From Cytobacillus praedii (GTDB lineage Bacteria; Bacillota; Bacilli; Bacillales; Cytobacillaceae), in assembly GCF_001439605.1 (NCBI RefSeq), contig NZ_LMBX01000034.1, forward strand, positions 683-52,370: a stretch of 51,688 nucleotides of DNA. Reading direction: 5' to 3'. Below are positions 26,501-35,295 of this stretch, piece by piece. Within the stretch, counting starts at the first letter, position 1. Each line of letters starts with the position of its first letter. Position numbers and translations under genes: made by a program. The notes beneath the pieces were generated by a model. That model made no database searches and was not told the DNA's origin. It worked only from the letters and a program-made list of their open reading frames with translations.

Positions 26501-28195
26501 ATGTTATTTCATTTTCCTCAACCTTATCCTGATGAACTCTTTTATAGTATTATTGCAAGATATTCAAAAAGGACACCAGAAACGAATGATACAAATGTTA
26601 TTCAATCTTTATTTGACAAAAAAATGAGCAATCTAGGAAAGAGTATTCCCTATGGGATTAGTACTATCTTAGAACAATTAAAGGTTTTTGAATTTCCTTC
26701 AGAAAATGAAATGATAAAGAATCACACTTTATTTTATTATTATATCAATTTCATCTCCACAGTTCTCAAGAATGAAAAATATGAAATGTTGTTGTATGGA
26801 AGTATTAAGCGAGAGCAAAAAGCTCTAAATGGAATGACGTTATATTATAGTCACAAAAATTTTCGTTTTTGCCCAACATGCACGGATGAAGACATAGAAA
26901 AATACGGTGAAACGTACTGGAGAACTTCTTTTCAAATACCGACGGTTTATATTTGCCAAAAACATAAGACTCTTTTAGAGGAGAGTATGGTGTCTATATA
27001 TACAAATGGTCTTATCCCAGCTTCTAGGGAAAATTGTATTAGCAAATCAAAGCAAAATCAAAGAACGGTTAACAAAAAGACCATAACCTTTTTGTTACTG
27101 TTAGCAAAAGAAAGCGATAGATTAGCAAAAGAAGAGTTGAACTTTTATTTTAAAAGTAAGGCGCTTACCATTCTTCACTTAAAACAAAAAGGTCTTTTAG
27201 ATAGATATGGCGTTGTTAAGAAAACTGAACTATTTCAAAGGCTTTTCCAATTTTATGGATTAGATTTTTTTGAGATTATTGATTTAAATCTAATCAAAGT
27301 TGTAGAAAGGTACTGTGAAGAAATAGATTATGAATTAAATCTATTAAGTTATATTGAACAGTTAATATTCATAATATTTCTAGCTGGGAATATTGAAAAT
27401 TTTATTTCAGTTGTACCAATAAATGATTCCATGTACAAATTTATTCGGAATCCTAGGTGTAGGAATAACAGTTGTAAGAGGCCTTTAAGATTAGATATTT
27501 TCCCAAGATTTGAAGATAACATGAGAAGAAAAATTACTACCCTTTCTTATAACTGTACATGTGGGAAAACTTCTAGGTATGTATTGGGGGATGAGGAAAT
27601 TTTTAAACAATCGGAACATAACTTGTATGCCTGGAATAAATCACATAACTTTTACAAGGATATACGAGAAAAGATATATATTTCTAAATTATCAATTTCA
27701 GATGTGGCAAAGGTATATAATCTCCATGAGCTTGACGTAGAGATTATCTTACACGAAAGTTTGAATGAAGAAGTTGATCAAATATTAATCCAATATTATA
27801 GAGAAACATGGAGTAATTATATAAATTCTAACCCTAGGAAACACTACTTACATTTGAAATATGAAAATTTGGAAATTTTCACGTGGCTATATAGGAATGA
27901 TGGCAACTGGTTAATAGAATCAATTGAAGAATCACGTTACAATGAAATTGATGCAAATTTTCTACGAAAGAGAGACTTTTTTATTAAAGAATACCTTCGA
28001 AGCAGCATGCATCGGCTTTTTATTTATCAATATAAAGGAAGTCAAATAAATAAATGGTTAAGAGCCCCTTTTATTAGGGAGGACTATTTAAGGGGGGAAT
28101 TAGAGCTTCTTCCAAATTCGTCCGTATATGTGGAAAAGATTACACAGATATATGAAGAGTTTTTGGACAGGAGATTCAATACACCGGTTTTATAA
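26501..28195 (+). CDS. Second TniQ-family protein of E1, target unknown
   Basis: 564 residues. N-terminal TniQ domain (FPQPYPDELFYSIIARYSKR), zinc motif CPTC...CQKH at about 125-160, a second cysteine group CRNNSC and CTCG at about 320-355, then an HTH-like segment (LSISDVAKVYNLHELDVEII). It lacks the HPxRHILL and GPWPCLNKA segments that the two TnsD proteins share, so it probably reads another DNA site (plasmid or second chromosomal att) and fills the role TnsE has in Tn7. The stop is 8 bases from the first left-end repeat. Confidence 0.88.
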   Translation: MLFHFPQPYPDELFYSIIARYSKRTPETNDTNVIQSLFDKKMSNLGKSIPYGISTILEQLKVFEFPSENEMIKNHTLFYYYINFISTVLKNEKYEMLLYGSIKREQKALNGMTLYYSHKNFRFCPTCTDEDIEKYGETYWRTSFQIPTVYICQKHKTLLEESMVSIYTNGLIPASRENCISKSKQNQRTVNKKTITFLLLLAKESDRLAKEELNFYFKSKALTILHLKQKGLLDRYGVVKKTELFQRLFQFYGLDFFEIIDLNLIKVVERYCEEIDYELNLLSYIEQLIFIIFLAGNIENFISVVPINDSMYKFIRNPRCRNNSCKRPLRLDIFPRFEDNMRRKITTLSYNCTCGKTSRYVLGDEEIFKQSEHNLYAWNKSHNFYKDIREKIYISKLSISDVAKVYNLHELDVEIILHESLNEEVDQILIQYYRETWSNYINSNPRKHYLHLKYENLEIFTWLYRNDGNWLIESIEESRYNEIDANFLRKRDFFIKEYLRSSMHRLFIYQYKGSQINKWLRAPFIREDYLRGELELLPNSSVYVEKITQIYEEFLDRRFNTPVL

Positions 28196-28203
28196 AGCTT
28201 AGA

Positions 28204-28340
28204 GTATAACTTACTTTTAAAAATTGAAAAGTGATTTTCTATAAACCAAGAATACAACTTACTTTTAAAATCTTGGTTATGTATTTTAATTTTAAAGAGC
28301 CCGAGAGCAGTTTTAGGGTACAACTTAGTTTTAAACAAAC
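28204..28340 (-). repeat. E1 left end: three spaced TnsB-type repeats
   Basis: Reverse-orientation copies of the E1 repeat: GTATAACTTAC at 28204-28214, ATACAACTTAC at 28252-28262, GTACAACTTAG at 28318-28328, spaced 48 and 66 bases. Three spread sites is the Tn7 left-end layout. The tip reads AAACAAAC(A), followed by AATTG. Confidence 0.9.
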
Positions 28341-28345
28341 AATTG
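28341..28345. repeat. Target-site duplication AATTG, copy 2
   Basis: Shared boundary of E1 (left end) and E2 (right end). Same five bases as 8661-8665 and 46590-46594. Confidence 0.82.
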
Positions 28346-28429
28346 TGTATAGATGAAAAAAAGATAGAAACAGTAAAAAAAGTTGGAAAAAAACAAATAA
28401 AGTTCGAAACCATGAATAAAAGTTGGAAA
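28346..28429 (+). repeat. E2 right end: four TnsB-type binding repeats
   Basis: Core GATAGAAA at 28363-28370, GTTGGAAA at 28382-28389, GTTCGAAA at 28402-28409, GTTGGAAA at 28422-28429, each preceded by an A-rich AATAAA-like run; spacing 19, 20, 20. The unit AATAAAGTTGGAAAC is different from that of E1. Confidence 0.85.
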
Positions 28430-28517
28430 TTGTGGAAAGATTTTTTTAAAAATAAGTTTGGTGGAAAATAATGAATTCTATACAACCACTCATAAAAAGA
28501 ATATATTTTAATTTTGC

Positions 28518-28547
28518 AGACTGTCCTTAAGGGACAGTCTTTTTTTT
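28518..28547 (+). terminator. Terminator just inside E2 right end
   Basis: AGACTGTCC (28518-28526) pairs with GGACAGTCT (28532-28540), followed by eight T. It blocks read-through into tnsA2. Confidence 0.88.
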
Positions 28548-28551
28548 GGGT

Positions 28552-28576
28552 GCTTGCAATTGCAAGCAATTGCAAG
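28552..28576 (+). promoter_or_regulatory. Palindromic repeat before E2 tnsA (operator candidate)
   Basis: GCTTGCAATTGCAAGC (28552-28567) is a perfect palindrome, and its right half is followed by AATTGCAAG, a second overlapping copy. It lies 42 bases before the tnsA ATG, a position fit for a repressor site. Confidence 0.55.
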
Positions 28577-28617
28577 TAACTGTAACTACCTTAATATGCT
28601 TAAAAGGAGAAGAAGTT

Positions 28618-29457
28618 ATGGCGAAAAGAAAAAGGCAAAATTCAACTGAGGAAAAAATTAAGAAATGGATAGCAGATGGGAGGGGCCTGGGAGAGGGAAA
28701 AGACTATAAACCTTGGTTGAATATCCAAGATGTAGCTTCAAACGGGTACGCGACTAGAGAAAAAGGGTGGAAAACAGATCGCATACATCATTTTCTATCA
28801 GATTTAGAATTGAAATATTTATATACTCTTGATTGGTGTCCTTATGTAGAAGATATTAGAGAACAATATCCATTACTGCCATTACAAAAAACGCTTTCTA
28901 TCGCAGAAGAATTTGGTATTGAACACCCAAGAGAGGATGGTACACATGGATCATATAAGGTAATAACATCTGATTTCTTTATAGTTTTAAGAACAAATAA
29001 AGGATTAAAAACTTGTATTCGTACTATTAAGCCTGTGAATCATCTAGATACAAGGGAACTTGAAAAGTTTGATATAGAAAAGAAGTTTTATCAGGATTTA
29101 GGAATTGAGGATTGGAAGTTGGTTACGGATGTGGATTTACCACATAATTTCATACAAAATATGGACTGGTTTTATGATTGTAAATTTATTGACAACAGAC
29201 CCAATATCAGTTCGGAACTTATTAGTTCTGTTTCACCTATTTTATATAATGCTGTCAAAACGGAAGGTTTAGGTTTATCAACTCTTGCTATAAAATATGA
29301 TGACGTATTTGGGCTGGAAAAAGGATCATGTCTATTTATTGTTAAATACCTACTTGCTAATAAAATCTGGGAAACTGATATGAATAATATTATTAATCCA
29401 TCACTTCCGTTACAAGTTTATGATTTAGAAGTAAAAACAAATAAACTGCAAGGGTGA
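28618..29457 (+). CDS. tnsA: TnsA endonuclease of E2
   Basis: Partner of TnsB for 5'-end cleavage. ATG 28618 (279 residues, same as E1 TnsA) has AAAAGGAG upstream; the longer reading from 28546 runs through the terminator and is rejected. Catalytic residues: E82 in DIREQYPL, D119 in ITSDFFI, K138 in RTIKPV. Family opening KIKKWIADGRGLG and DYKPWLNIQDVAS present. Four bases from tnsB. Clearly related to, but far diverged from, the E1 copy. Confidence 0.93.
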   Translation: MAKRKRQNSTEEKIKKWIADGRGLGEGKDYKPWLNIQDVASNGYATREKGWKTDRIHHFLSDLELKYLYTLDWCPYVEDIREQYPLLPLQKTLSIAEEFGIEHPREDGTHGSYKVITSDFFIVLRTNKGLKTCIRTIKPVNHLDTRELEKFDIEKKFYQDLGIEDWKLVTDVDLPHNFIQNMDWFYDCKFIDNRPNISSELISSVSPILYNAVKTEGLGLSTLAIKYDDVFGLEKGSCLFIVKYLLANKIWETDMNNIINPSLPLQVYDLEVKTNKLQG

Positions 29458-29461
29458 AAAA

Positions 29462-31636
29462 ATGGGTATCTACATTAATTCATTAATCGAATATCGGGAT
29501 GAAGAACTTAAGATGATTTCTATAGAAAGAGTACTGTGGGTATCAGAGGACCTAGATATCGTGATTGTAATTAGAATAGATGAAAAGGAAAAATCACCAC
29601 TTCCTCAATATAAAAAATACGATGAGATTACTGAAATCTTAACAACTCCTTTTGCGATAAAATTAGAAGTCGATCCTTATACAGATTTAAATATCCCAAG
29701 CGACGAATATTTAGAAAAGCATAAACATATTCGGGATGCAAAATGGAGCCTCATAGAAGATTACATTGAATATGAGCCATACATTTATGACACACAAAGA
29801 CTCGAGGAGATCGTAAGAGAAATAAAAACTAAAACTGGAAAAAAAAGCAAAAGAATTTACTCAGTTCTAAGAGAATATTGGATGGGGGGGAAAACAAAAA
29901 ATTCCCTACTACCAAATTATTTAAATAGTGGAGGGAAAGGAAAACCCAAAAGACTTAAAGAAAAAAAAGTTGGGCGACCTCCGAAAAAGTCAATTTTACT
30001 GGGGAAAGAGGGAGTAGGGGTTAACGTTTTAGAAGCTGATAAAAAAATATTTGAAATTACAATTAAACAATTTTATAAAGGGAAAAATACTACTCTTAAA
30101 AAGGCATATAAAGAAATGCGAGCCCATTATTATATTAGTGGATATAAAAAAATTGCTGGTGAGCTAGTGCCGACTTTATTACCGGATGAAGTTGTTCCTA
30201 CATATGATCAATTTTTATATTGGTACAAAACAACATACACATTTAAAAACCGATTAATAAATAGTATTGGAGAGCGTCAATATCAATTGACTGGCCGCCC
30301 AGTAATTGGTAGCTCAAAAAATAAAGCTACTGGCCCAGGTGACATATTTGAGGTTGATGCAACAATTGCAGATATTTATTTAGTCAGTGAAATAGATAGG
30401 TCAAGGATTATTGGTCGACCAGTTGTTTACATAGTTAAAGATGTTTACTCTCGATTAGTAACAGGGGTTTACGTCGGGTTAGAGGGTCCTTCTTGGCTTG
30501 CTGCAATGATGGCACTAGAAAATACAACAGTTAATAAAAGAATGTATTGTAAGCGATTAGGGATTGATATAGAGGAAGAAGATTGGCCATCCAGTCATTT
30601 ACCCAAAAAAATTAAAGCAGATAGGGGGGAGTTTGAAAGTGCAAATGTTGACAAACTTGTTGATTCATTTGGGATTCAAATAATTAATACTCCCCCTTAC
30701 AGGGCTGATCTTAAAGGAATAGTTGAGCGCCATTTTCGAATAATTAACGATAGAATTAAACTTCATTGGGTACCTGGAATAGTGCACAAAGATTTTAAAG
30801 TTAGAGGAGGAAAGGATTATCGATTAGATGCCAAATTAACATTAAAAGCATTTGAGAAAATTATTGTTCTTACAATTTTAGAACATAACAACTCCGTTAT
30901 TAATGGATATCCATTAGAAAAAGAAATGATGACTTCCAACATTATCCCAACTCCATTAAGTATTTGGAATTGGGGATATAAACATAGATCAGGTTTATTA
31001 AAACAAGTGACAAGGGATGAAATTCGCTTGAATTTAATGCCTTCTGAAAAAGCTTCTGTGACCGGGGAAGGAATTATCTTTAAAAAAATGAGGTATTCGT
31101 CAGGAAAGGCGATTGATGAAGGATGGTTTGAGAAAGCAAGAAAAAAAAGATGGACAGAAGTTATACAATATGATCCAAGAGATGTTGGACATATTTATAT
31201 AGGTAAAGAAAAATATAATTTAGTGGATAGAGACCAAGCTTATAGTGGATCTAGACTAGAGGAAGTTCTAGAACAGCAATTTGTTATAGAAACCCAAAAT
31301 CAAATTATGGGAACTTCTCAGAAGCAACTAGAGGTAGATACAAATGCACAAATTAAGAAGATTATTAATGAAGAAACTACAAGTAGTAATGAGAATCAAA
31401 CAGGTTTAAAAAGTAAATCAGAAAAGTTAAAGGAAATAAAACAGAATAGAACAAATGAAAAAAATTATATGAGAGAACAAGAAAATTGGGCAAATACTTT
31501 AGATGATAATAGAGAAAAAAATGATTCCAGTGTGATTTATCATAAAGATTTTAATAATAGAAATGAGGAAGAACTCGAGGAATCTGACTATTTGTTAAAT
31601 TTTATTATTCATCAAGGTAGAGATGGTGAAATGTAA
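29462..31636 (+). CDS. tnsB: TnsB transposase of E2
   Basis: DDE transposase, 724 residues. Catalytic D299 (FEVDATIAD), D387 (KADRGEFES), E422 (LKGIVERHF), with 35-residue D-E spacing. A basic stretch near residue 165 (KPKRLKEKKVGRPPKKS) probably contacts DNA. A charged tail (KSKSEKLKEIKQNRTNEK) lies near the C-terminus. GGGTG RBS precedes the ATG. It overlaps tnsC by 14 bases. Its binding repeats differ from those of E1, so cross-action between the two elements is unlikely. Confidence 0.94.
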   Translation: MGIYINSLIEYRDEELKMISIERVLWVSEDLDIVIVIRIDEKEKSPLPQYKKYDEITEILTTPFAIKLEVDPYTDLNIPSDEYLEKHKHIRDAKWSLIEDYIEYEPYIYDTQRLEEIVREIKTKTGKKSKRIYSVLREYWMGGKTKNSLLPNYLNSGGKGKPKRLKEKKVGRPPKKSILLGKEGVGVNVLEADKKIFEITIKQFYKGKNTTLKKAYKEMRAHYYISGYKKIAGELVPTLLPDEVVPTYDQFLYWYKTTYTFKNRLINSIGERQYQLTGRPVIGSSKNKATGPGDIFEVDATIADIYLVSEIDRSRIIGRPVVYIVKDVYSRLVTGVYVGLEGPSWLAAMMALENTTVNKRMYCKRLGIDIEEEDWPSSHLPKKIKADRGEFESANVDKLVDSFGIQIINTPPYRADLKGIVERHFRIINDRIKLHWVPGIVHKDFKVRGGKDYRLDAKLTLKAFEKIIVLTILEHNNSVINGYPLEKEMMTSNIIPTPLSIWNWGYKHRSGLLKQVTRDEIRLNLMPSEKASVTGEGIIFKKMRYSSGKAIDEGWFEKARKKRWTEVIQYDPRDVGHIYIGKEKYNLVDRDQAYSGSRLEEVLEQQFVIETQNQIMGTSQKQLEVDTNAQIKKIINEETTSSNENQTGLKSKSEKLKEIKQNRTNEKNYMREQENWANTLDDNREKNDSSVIYHKDFNNRNEEELEESDYLLNFIIHQGRDGEM

Positions 31637-33311
31637 ATTGAATATGAATGAAAATAATCATAAAAAACCTACGACCGTTCTAATGGGAAGACAAGAGGTG
31701 GCGAAGTACAAAGCACAGAAGGTAGTAAATTATAAACATAACCCTCTTATAGAAGCCTTACCAGTTATATACACTCAACAACAGGTAGTTAAATATTTAA
31801 CAAGTGTACCTAATTTTAATACTGAAGAATTAAATGAATCAGCAGAACTTAGGATTCATCTTATACAACAGATAAAGCATGTTTTCATGCAGCCATTACC
31901 AATTCATTTGGAAATACAATCTAAAGTATCTTTGATGCTTAGGGCTGGGTACCAAGGAAGAAATCCGGTTAGCCCTTTATATGCTAGGCAGTTTGCGGTA
32001 GGGATCCATAATATATTAAAAGGAGATTATGATGATGAAAAAGGAAATATTATTGGTAATCGTTCAACAGCAAGTAGCTTTGCGTTAATTGGTATAAGCG
32101 GAATTGGAAAGTCAACAGCAATTGAGAAAATTCTATTACTATATCCTCAGGTAATAATTCATTCTGAATATGAGTATAATGGGCTATCGATTGGTTACTT
32201 AAAGCAAATTGTTTGGCTTGTTATTGAGTGCCCTTTTAACGCTTCGAGAGGTACACTATGTAAAAACTTCTTTGAAGCAGTAGATAATATTTTAGGGACT
32301 AGCTACTATCAAAAATTTGTTAAACCAAGAATGAATGAGTCTGACTTGATTGATAAGATGGCTCATGTTGCTGCACTTCACTGTATTGGAGTCCTAGTAT
32401 TTGATGAAGTTCAAAGAATGCAGAAAGGGCTAGAAGGCCAACAAACAATGAACTTTTTCGTAGAGCTACATAATAAACTAGGTGTGCCATTGATCTTTGT
32501 AGGTACATATAAAGCAGTAGATCTGTTTACTCCATTGCTGGCAAATGCCAGACGAGCAAGTGGGATGGGGGCTGAATTTTTTGACAGAATGGAAAAGGAT
32601 AAAAAGTGGGATTACTTTTTAACTCAGCTCTGGAAGTTCCAATGGTTAAAAGAACCTATCCCTTTAACGAAAGAAATTAATGAGTTGTTTTATCAAGAAA
32701 CCTTAGGAATTACAGACTTAGTTATTAATTTATTTATGCAAGCACAGTATTTAGCGATTTCTTTGGGCAAGGAGAAACTAACTGAAGCATTGATTAAAAA
32801 TGCTGCGAAGAAAAATTTAAAGCTATTGCAACCCATGCTTACAGCACTTAAGACAAGTGATTATGAGAAGTTAAAAAAATTTGATGATTTAAAACCAGAT
32901 TGGCTTGATGTAAATTCTTTCATCAAATCCTTACCAGGTAAAGTGAAAATTGAAGGTGCTATCTCGAAGGAACATGAGAAAGCTATATTGGGTGCAAAAG
33001 AATTTGTCCAATATGTTGGCTTTGCACAAAGTCTGGGCTTATCAAAAAAAGAAGCGGTAGAATTGGTCTCCCAACTCCTTGAGGAGGAAGCGGAAGTTCC
33101 TTCAGACAGTTTAGTAATAAATAAAAAAATTGCTGAAAAAATATTGAATATATCTAACGATGCTAAAAAAAATCAAAGAAAGAGAAAAGATGTAACTTCT
33201 AAAAATCTCTTACATGTTATTGGTTTAAAAGCATTGAATGAAAAAAAGTCATTGGTGGAAGAGTTAAATAAGGTAAATGTGATTGCTCCATTTAATGAAT
33301 TTTTGAATTAG
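31623..33311 (+). CDS. tnsC: TnsC AAA+ regulator of E2
   Basis: 562 residues. Walker A GISGIGKS near residue 158, Walker B VLVFDEVQRM near 260, LLANARRASGMGAEFFDRM near 305. The start ATG overlaps tnsB, so translation is coupled. Same domain order as E1 TnsC but more diverged at both ends. Links TnsD or the second TniQ to the transposase. Confidence 0.94.
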   Translation: MVKCKLNMNENNHKKPTTVLMGRQEVAKYKAQKVVNYKHNPLIEALPVIYTQQQVVKYLTSVPNFNTEELNESAELRIHLIQQIKHVFMQPLPIHLEIQSKVSLMLRAGYQGRNPVSPLYARQFAVGIHNILKGDYDDEKGNIIGNRSTASSFALIGISGIGKSTAIEKILLLYPQVIIHSEYEYNGLSIGYLKQIVWLVIECPFNASRGTLCKNFFEAVDNILGTSYYQKFVKPRMNESDLIDKMAHVAALHCIGVLVFDEVQRMQKGLEGQQTMNFFVELHNKLGVPLIFVGTYKAVDLFTPLLANARRASGMGAEFFDRMEKDKKWDYFLTQLWKFQWLKEPIPLTKEINELFYQETLGITDLVINLFMQAQYLAISLGKEKLTEALIKNAAKKNLKLLQPMLTALKTSDYEKLKKFDDLKPDWLDVNSFIKSLPGKVKIEGAISKEHEKAILGAKEFVQYVGFAQSLGLSKKEAVELVSQLLEEEAEVPSDSLVINKKIAEKILNISNDAKKNQRKRKDVTSKNLLHVIGLKALNEKKSLVEELNKVNVIAPFNEFLN

Positions 33312-33319
33312 GAGAATAA

Positions 33320-35191
33320 ATGACTAGTTATTTCCCACCCATATTTCAAGATGAGTTATTGTATAGTGTTTTTGCTCGTTATCACCAAAGAAGTGGTAAC
33401 GTAACCTATAAAGAATCTTTGTTTGATCTCTTTAATAAGTCAACTACAAGCGCCATTTCGGATTTTCCGGGAGACATTAGTGTGCTATGTGAGAATATTG
33501 GTTTCGAGAAACTTAATCCGCTGCATTTAATTAATAACCATACTTTACTTCCATATTATTTGCATTTTATTAGAGAGGATCATGGAAATAAGATTAAACA
33601 TCAAATGGTTAATGATAATTCCACTGCAATTTCTGTGACTCTTGGATTGGCAGCAAGCAAAATTAAAGAAACAAATTTCTTCAGGTTCTGTATTAGTTGT
33701 TTTAATGAAGAAATCGCCATTTATGGAGAACCATACTGGCATAGGACACACCAGCTTCCGGGTGTAGTAATTTGTCCAAAACATAAAGAAACATTATTTG
33801 TTTCTCACGTTCCCTACAGAAATAAACAAAATAAACATAGTTTTTTTTCTCTTGATAAAAATTCTGTTAGGTATAGTAAAAAAATATCAATTCAGAAAAA
33901 TTTCTATAAGTACTTTGAATTTATTGCTGTTCAATCTTATCGTTTATTAAATGAAAGCCAGTTGTTGATTGGCATAGAAGATATTCGAAATTTTTATCTA
34001 GAAAAGTTAAAAACAAAAGGATATCTTACTCCATCCAAGCGATTAAGAATGAAGGAAATAATATCATCATTTTTAAGCTCATTCGAACCAGGTTTTTTAG
34101 AAACCTTGGACAGTAATTTTAGCGCTGATGAAGATGATACATGGTTTCATAAAGTTTTAAGAAAACCTCGGGTTGCTTGCCATCCATTAAGACACTTATT
34201 ACTTTTACTCTTTTTAAAAGAAGATATGCCAAATGTTTTTTTCAAGGATGATATGGAATATCATCCATTTGGAAAAGGACCATGGCCTTGTTTAAATAAG
34301 GCAGTTGATCATTTCAAAGATCCTATAATATCTGATTGTATAGTGACTACTGATTCGAAGACAAAACAACCTGTTGGTACATTTGTTTGTAATCAATGCT
34401 ATTTTAGCTATTCAAGAAGGGGTCCTGACATTACAGAGCATGATAGGTATAAAATTGGAAGAGTAAAGAACTTTGGAGATCAATGGGAAAATAAACTTAA
34501 TGAACTAAATTCTTTAGGTAAACATTCTATCCGAAATATTTCTTTCATGATGGGTGTAGACTCCAAAACTGTTAAAAGACATCTTGAAAATAATAAAGGA
34601 AAAAATTATGTTGATCCGAAGAAAACAGAGAGTGAAGAAAGTGATAAGAACAGGATAGAAGAAAAATATAGAAGAGATTTAATTACATTAAAAAATAATA
34701 ATCCTGATTTTAATAGAACAGAATTGAGAAGAGCAAACCCTGCTGTTTACACATGGTTATACAGAAAAGATAAGGATTGGTTATTGAGTAATCTTCCGCT
34801 TTCTAAGAGATCTTATAAACCGGTAACTAAAATAAATTGGGCTAAACGAGATGAGGAATATTCAATTTTACTTATTAAAGAGGCTGTTAATATCTTTACA
34901 GAAATCCCATTAATAAGGGTAACTAAAACAAGGTTAGCAAAAAGATTGGATCTCCAGGCAAGGTTTGAAAATTATATGAATAAATTACCAATGTGCAAAA
35001 ACATATTTACTGATGTAACAGAGACTGTCGAGGATTTTCAAATAAGAAGGATAATATTTATAGGTGAAAAATTCAGAAGGGAAAATACTCCATATACAAA
35101 ATCCAGCTTAGCAAGAGGTGCTAGATTGAATAAGAACCTCTCAAAAAAGGTGGAAAATGTTCTTGTCGAAGAATTAAGTTACATAGTATAG
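33320..35191 (+). CDS. tnsD: TnsD-type TniQ protein, E2 glmS target selector
   Basis: 623 residues, alike end to end with the E1 TnsD on the other strand: MTSYFPPIFQDELLYS, zinc motif CISC...CPKH, HPLRHLLLLLFL, FGKGPWPCLNKA, FVCNQCYFSYSRRGPD, KIGRVKNFGDQW, and HTH SIRNISFMMGVDSKTVKRHL. Since both elements stand at the same glmS site, these two are the best candidates for glmS-tail recognition. GGAG RBS, 8 bases after tnsC stop, in the tns operon. Confidence 0.9.
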   Translation: MTSYFPPIFQDELLYSVFARYHQRSGNVTYKESLFDLFNKSTTSAISDFPGDISVLCENIGFEKLNPLHLINNHTLLPYYLHFIREDHGNKIKHQMVNDNSTAISVTLGLAASKIKETNFFRFCISCFNEEIAIYGEPYWHRTHQLPGVVICPKHKETLFVSHVPYRNKQNKHSFFSLDKNSVRYSKKISIQKNFYKYFEFIAVQSYRLLNESQLLIGIEDIRNFYLEKLKTKGYLTPSKRLRMKEIISSFLSSFEPGFLETLDSNFSADEDDTWFHKVLRKPRVACHPLRHLLLLLFLKEDMPNVFFKDDMEYHPFGKGPWPCLNKAVDHFKDPIISDCIVTTDSKTKQPVGTFVCNQCYFSYSRRGPDITEHDRYKIGRVKNFGDQWENKLNELNSLGKHSIRNISFMMGVDSKTVKRHLENNKGKNYVDPKKTESEESDKNRIEEKYRRDLITLKNNNPDFNRTELRRANPAVYTWLYRKDKDWLLSNLPLSKRSYKPVTKINWAKRDEEYSILLIKEAVNIFTEIPLIRVTKTRLAKRLDLQARFENYMNKLPMCKNIFTDVTETVEDFQIRRIIFIGEKFRRENTPYTKSSLARGARLNKNLSKKVENVLVEELSYIV

Positions 35192-35295
35192 AAAATAATG
35201 CTAGTTTGGTACATTAAAAATCGGAATTAATCTTAATGCCGCATGTAATAAGTGTGCTTTAATTATAAAGATAAAATTAGAACAGGAGCTTTGAA

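Larger units (their letters stand above)
8666..28340 (-). mobile_element. Tn7-like element E1 (about 19.7 kb)
   Basis: Bounded by AATTG at 8661-8665 and 28341-28345. The glmS-side end has four tightly spaced repeats (right-end type); the far end has three spread repeats in opposite orientation (left-end type). The outer tips compare as TGTTTTTTAAAAAGTAAGTT (from 8666) and, on the reverse strand, GTTTGTTTAAAACTAAGTT (from 28340), or with one more base TGTTTG; the exact last base is uncertain by one. It carries tnsABC, two tniQ-family genes, an IS110 insertion and cargo. Unlike Tn7, the tns genes lie at the left end. Confidence 0.88.

Noticed and set aside
28084..28575. Reverse open frame of 163 codons across the E1/E2 border
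   Set aside because: Overlaps both transposon ends, the duplication and a terminator; Phe/Lys-rich low-complexity product without RBS.
28546..28617. Longer tnsA of E2
   Set aside because: Would start in the terminator T run and run through the palindrome; ATG 28618 has a good RBS and gives the same length as E1 TnsA.
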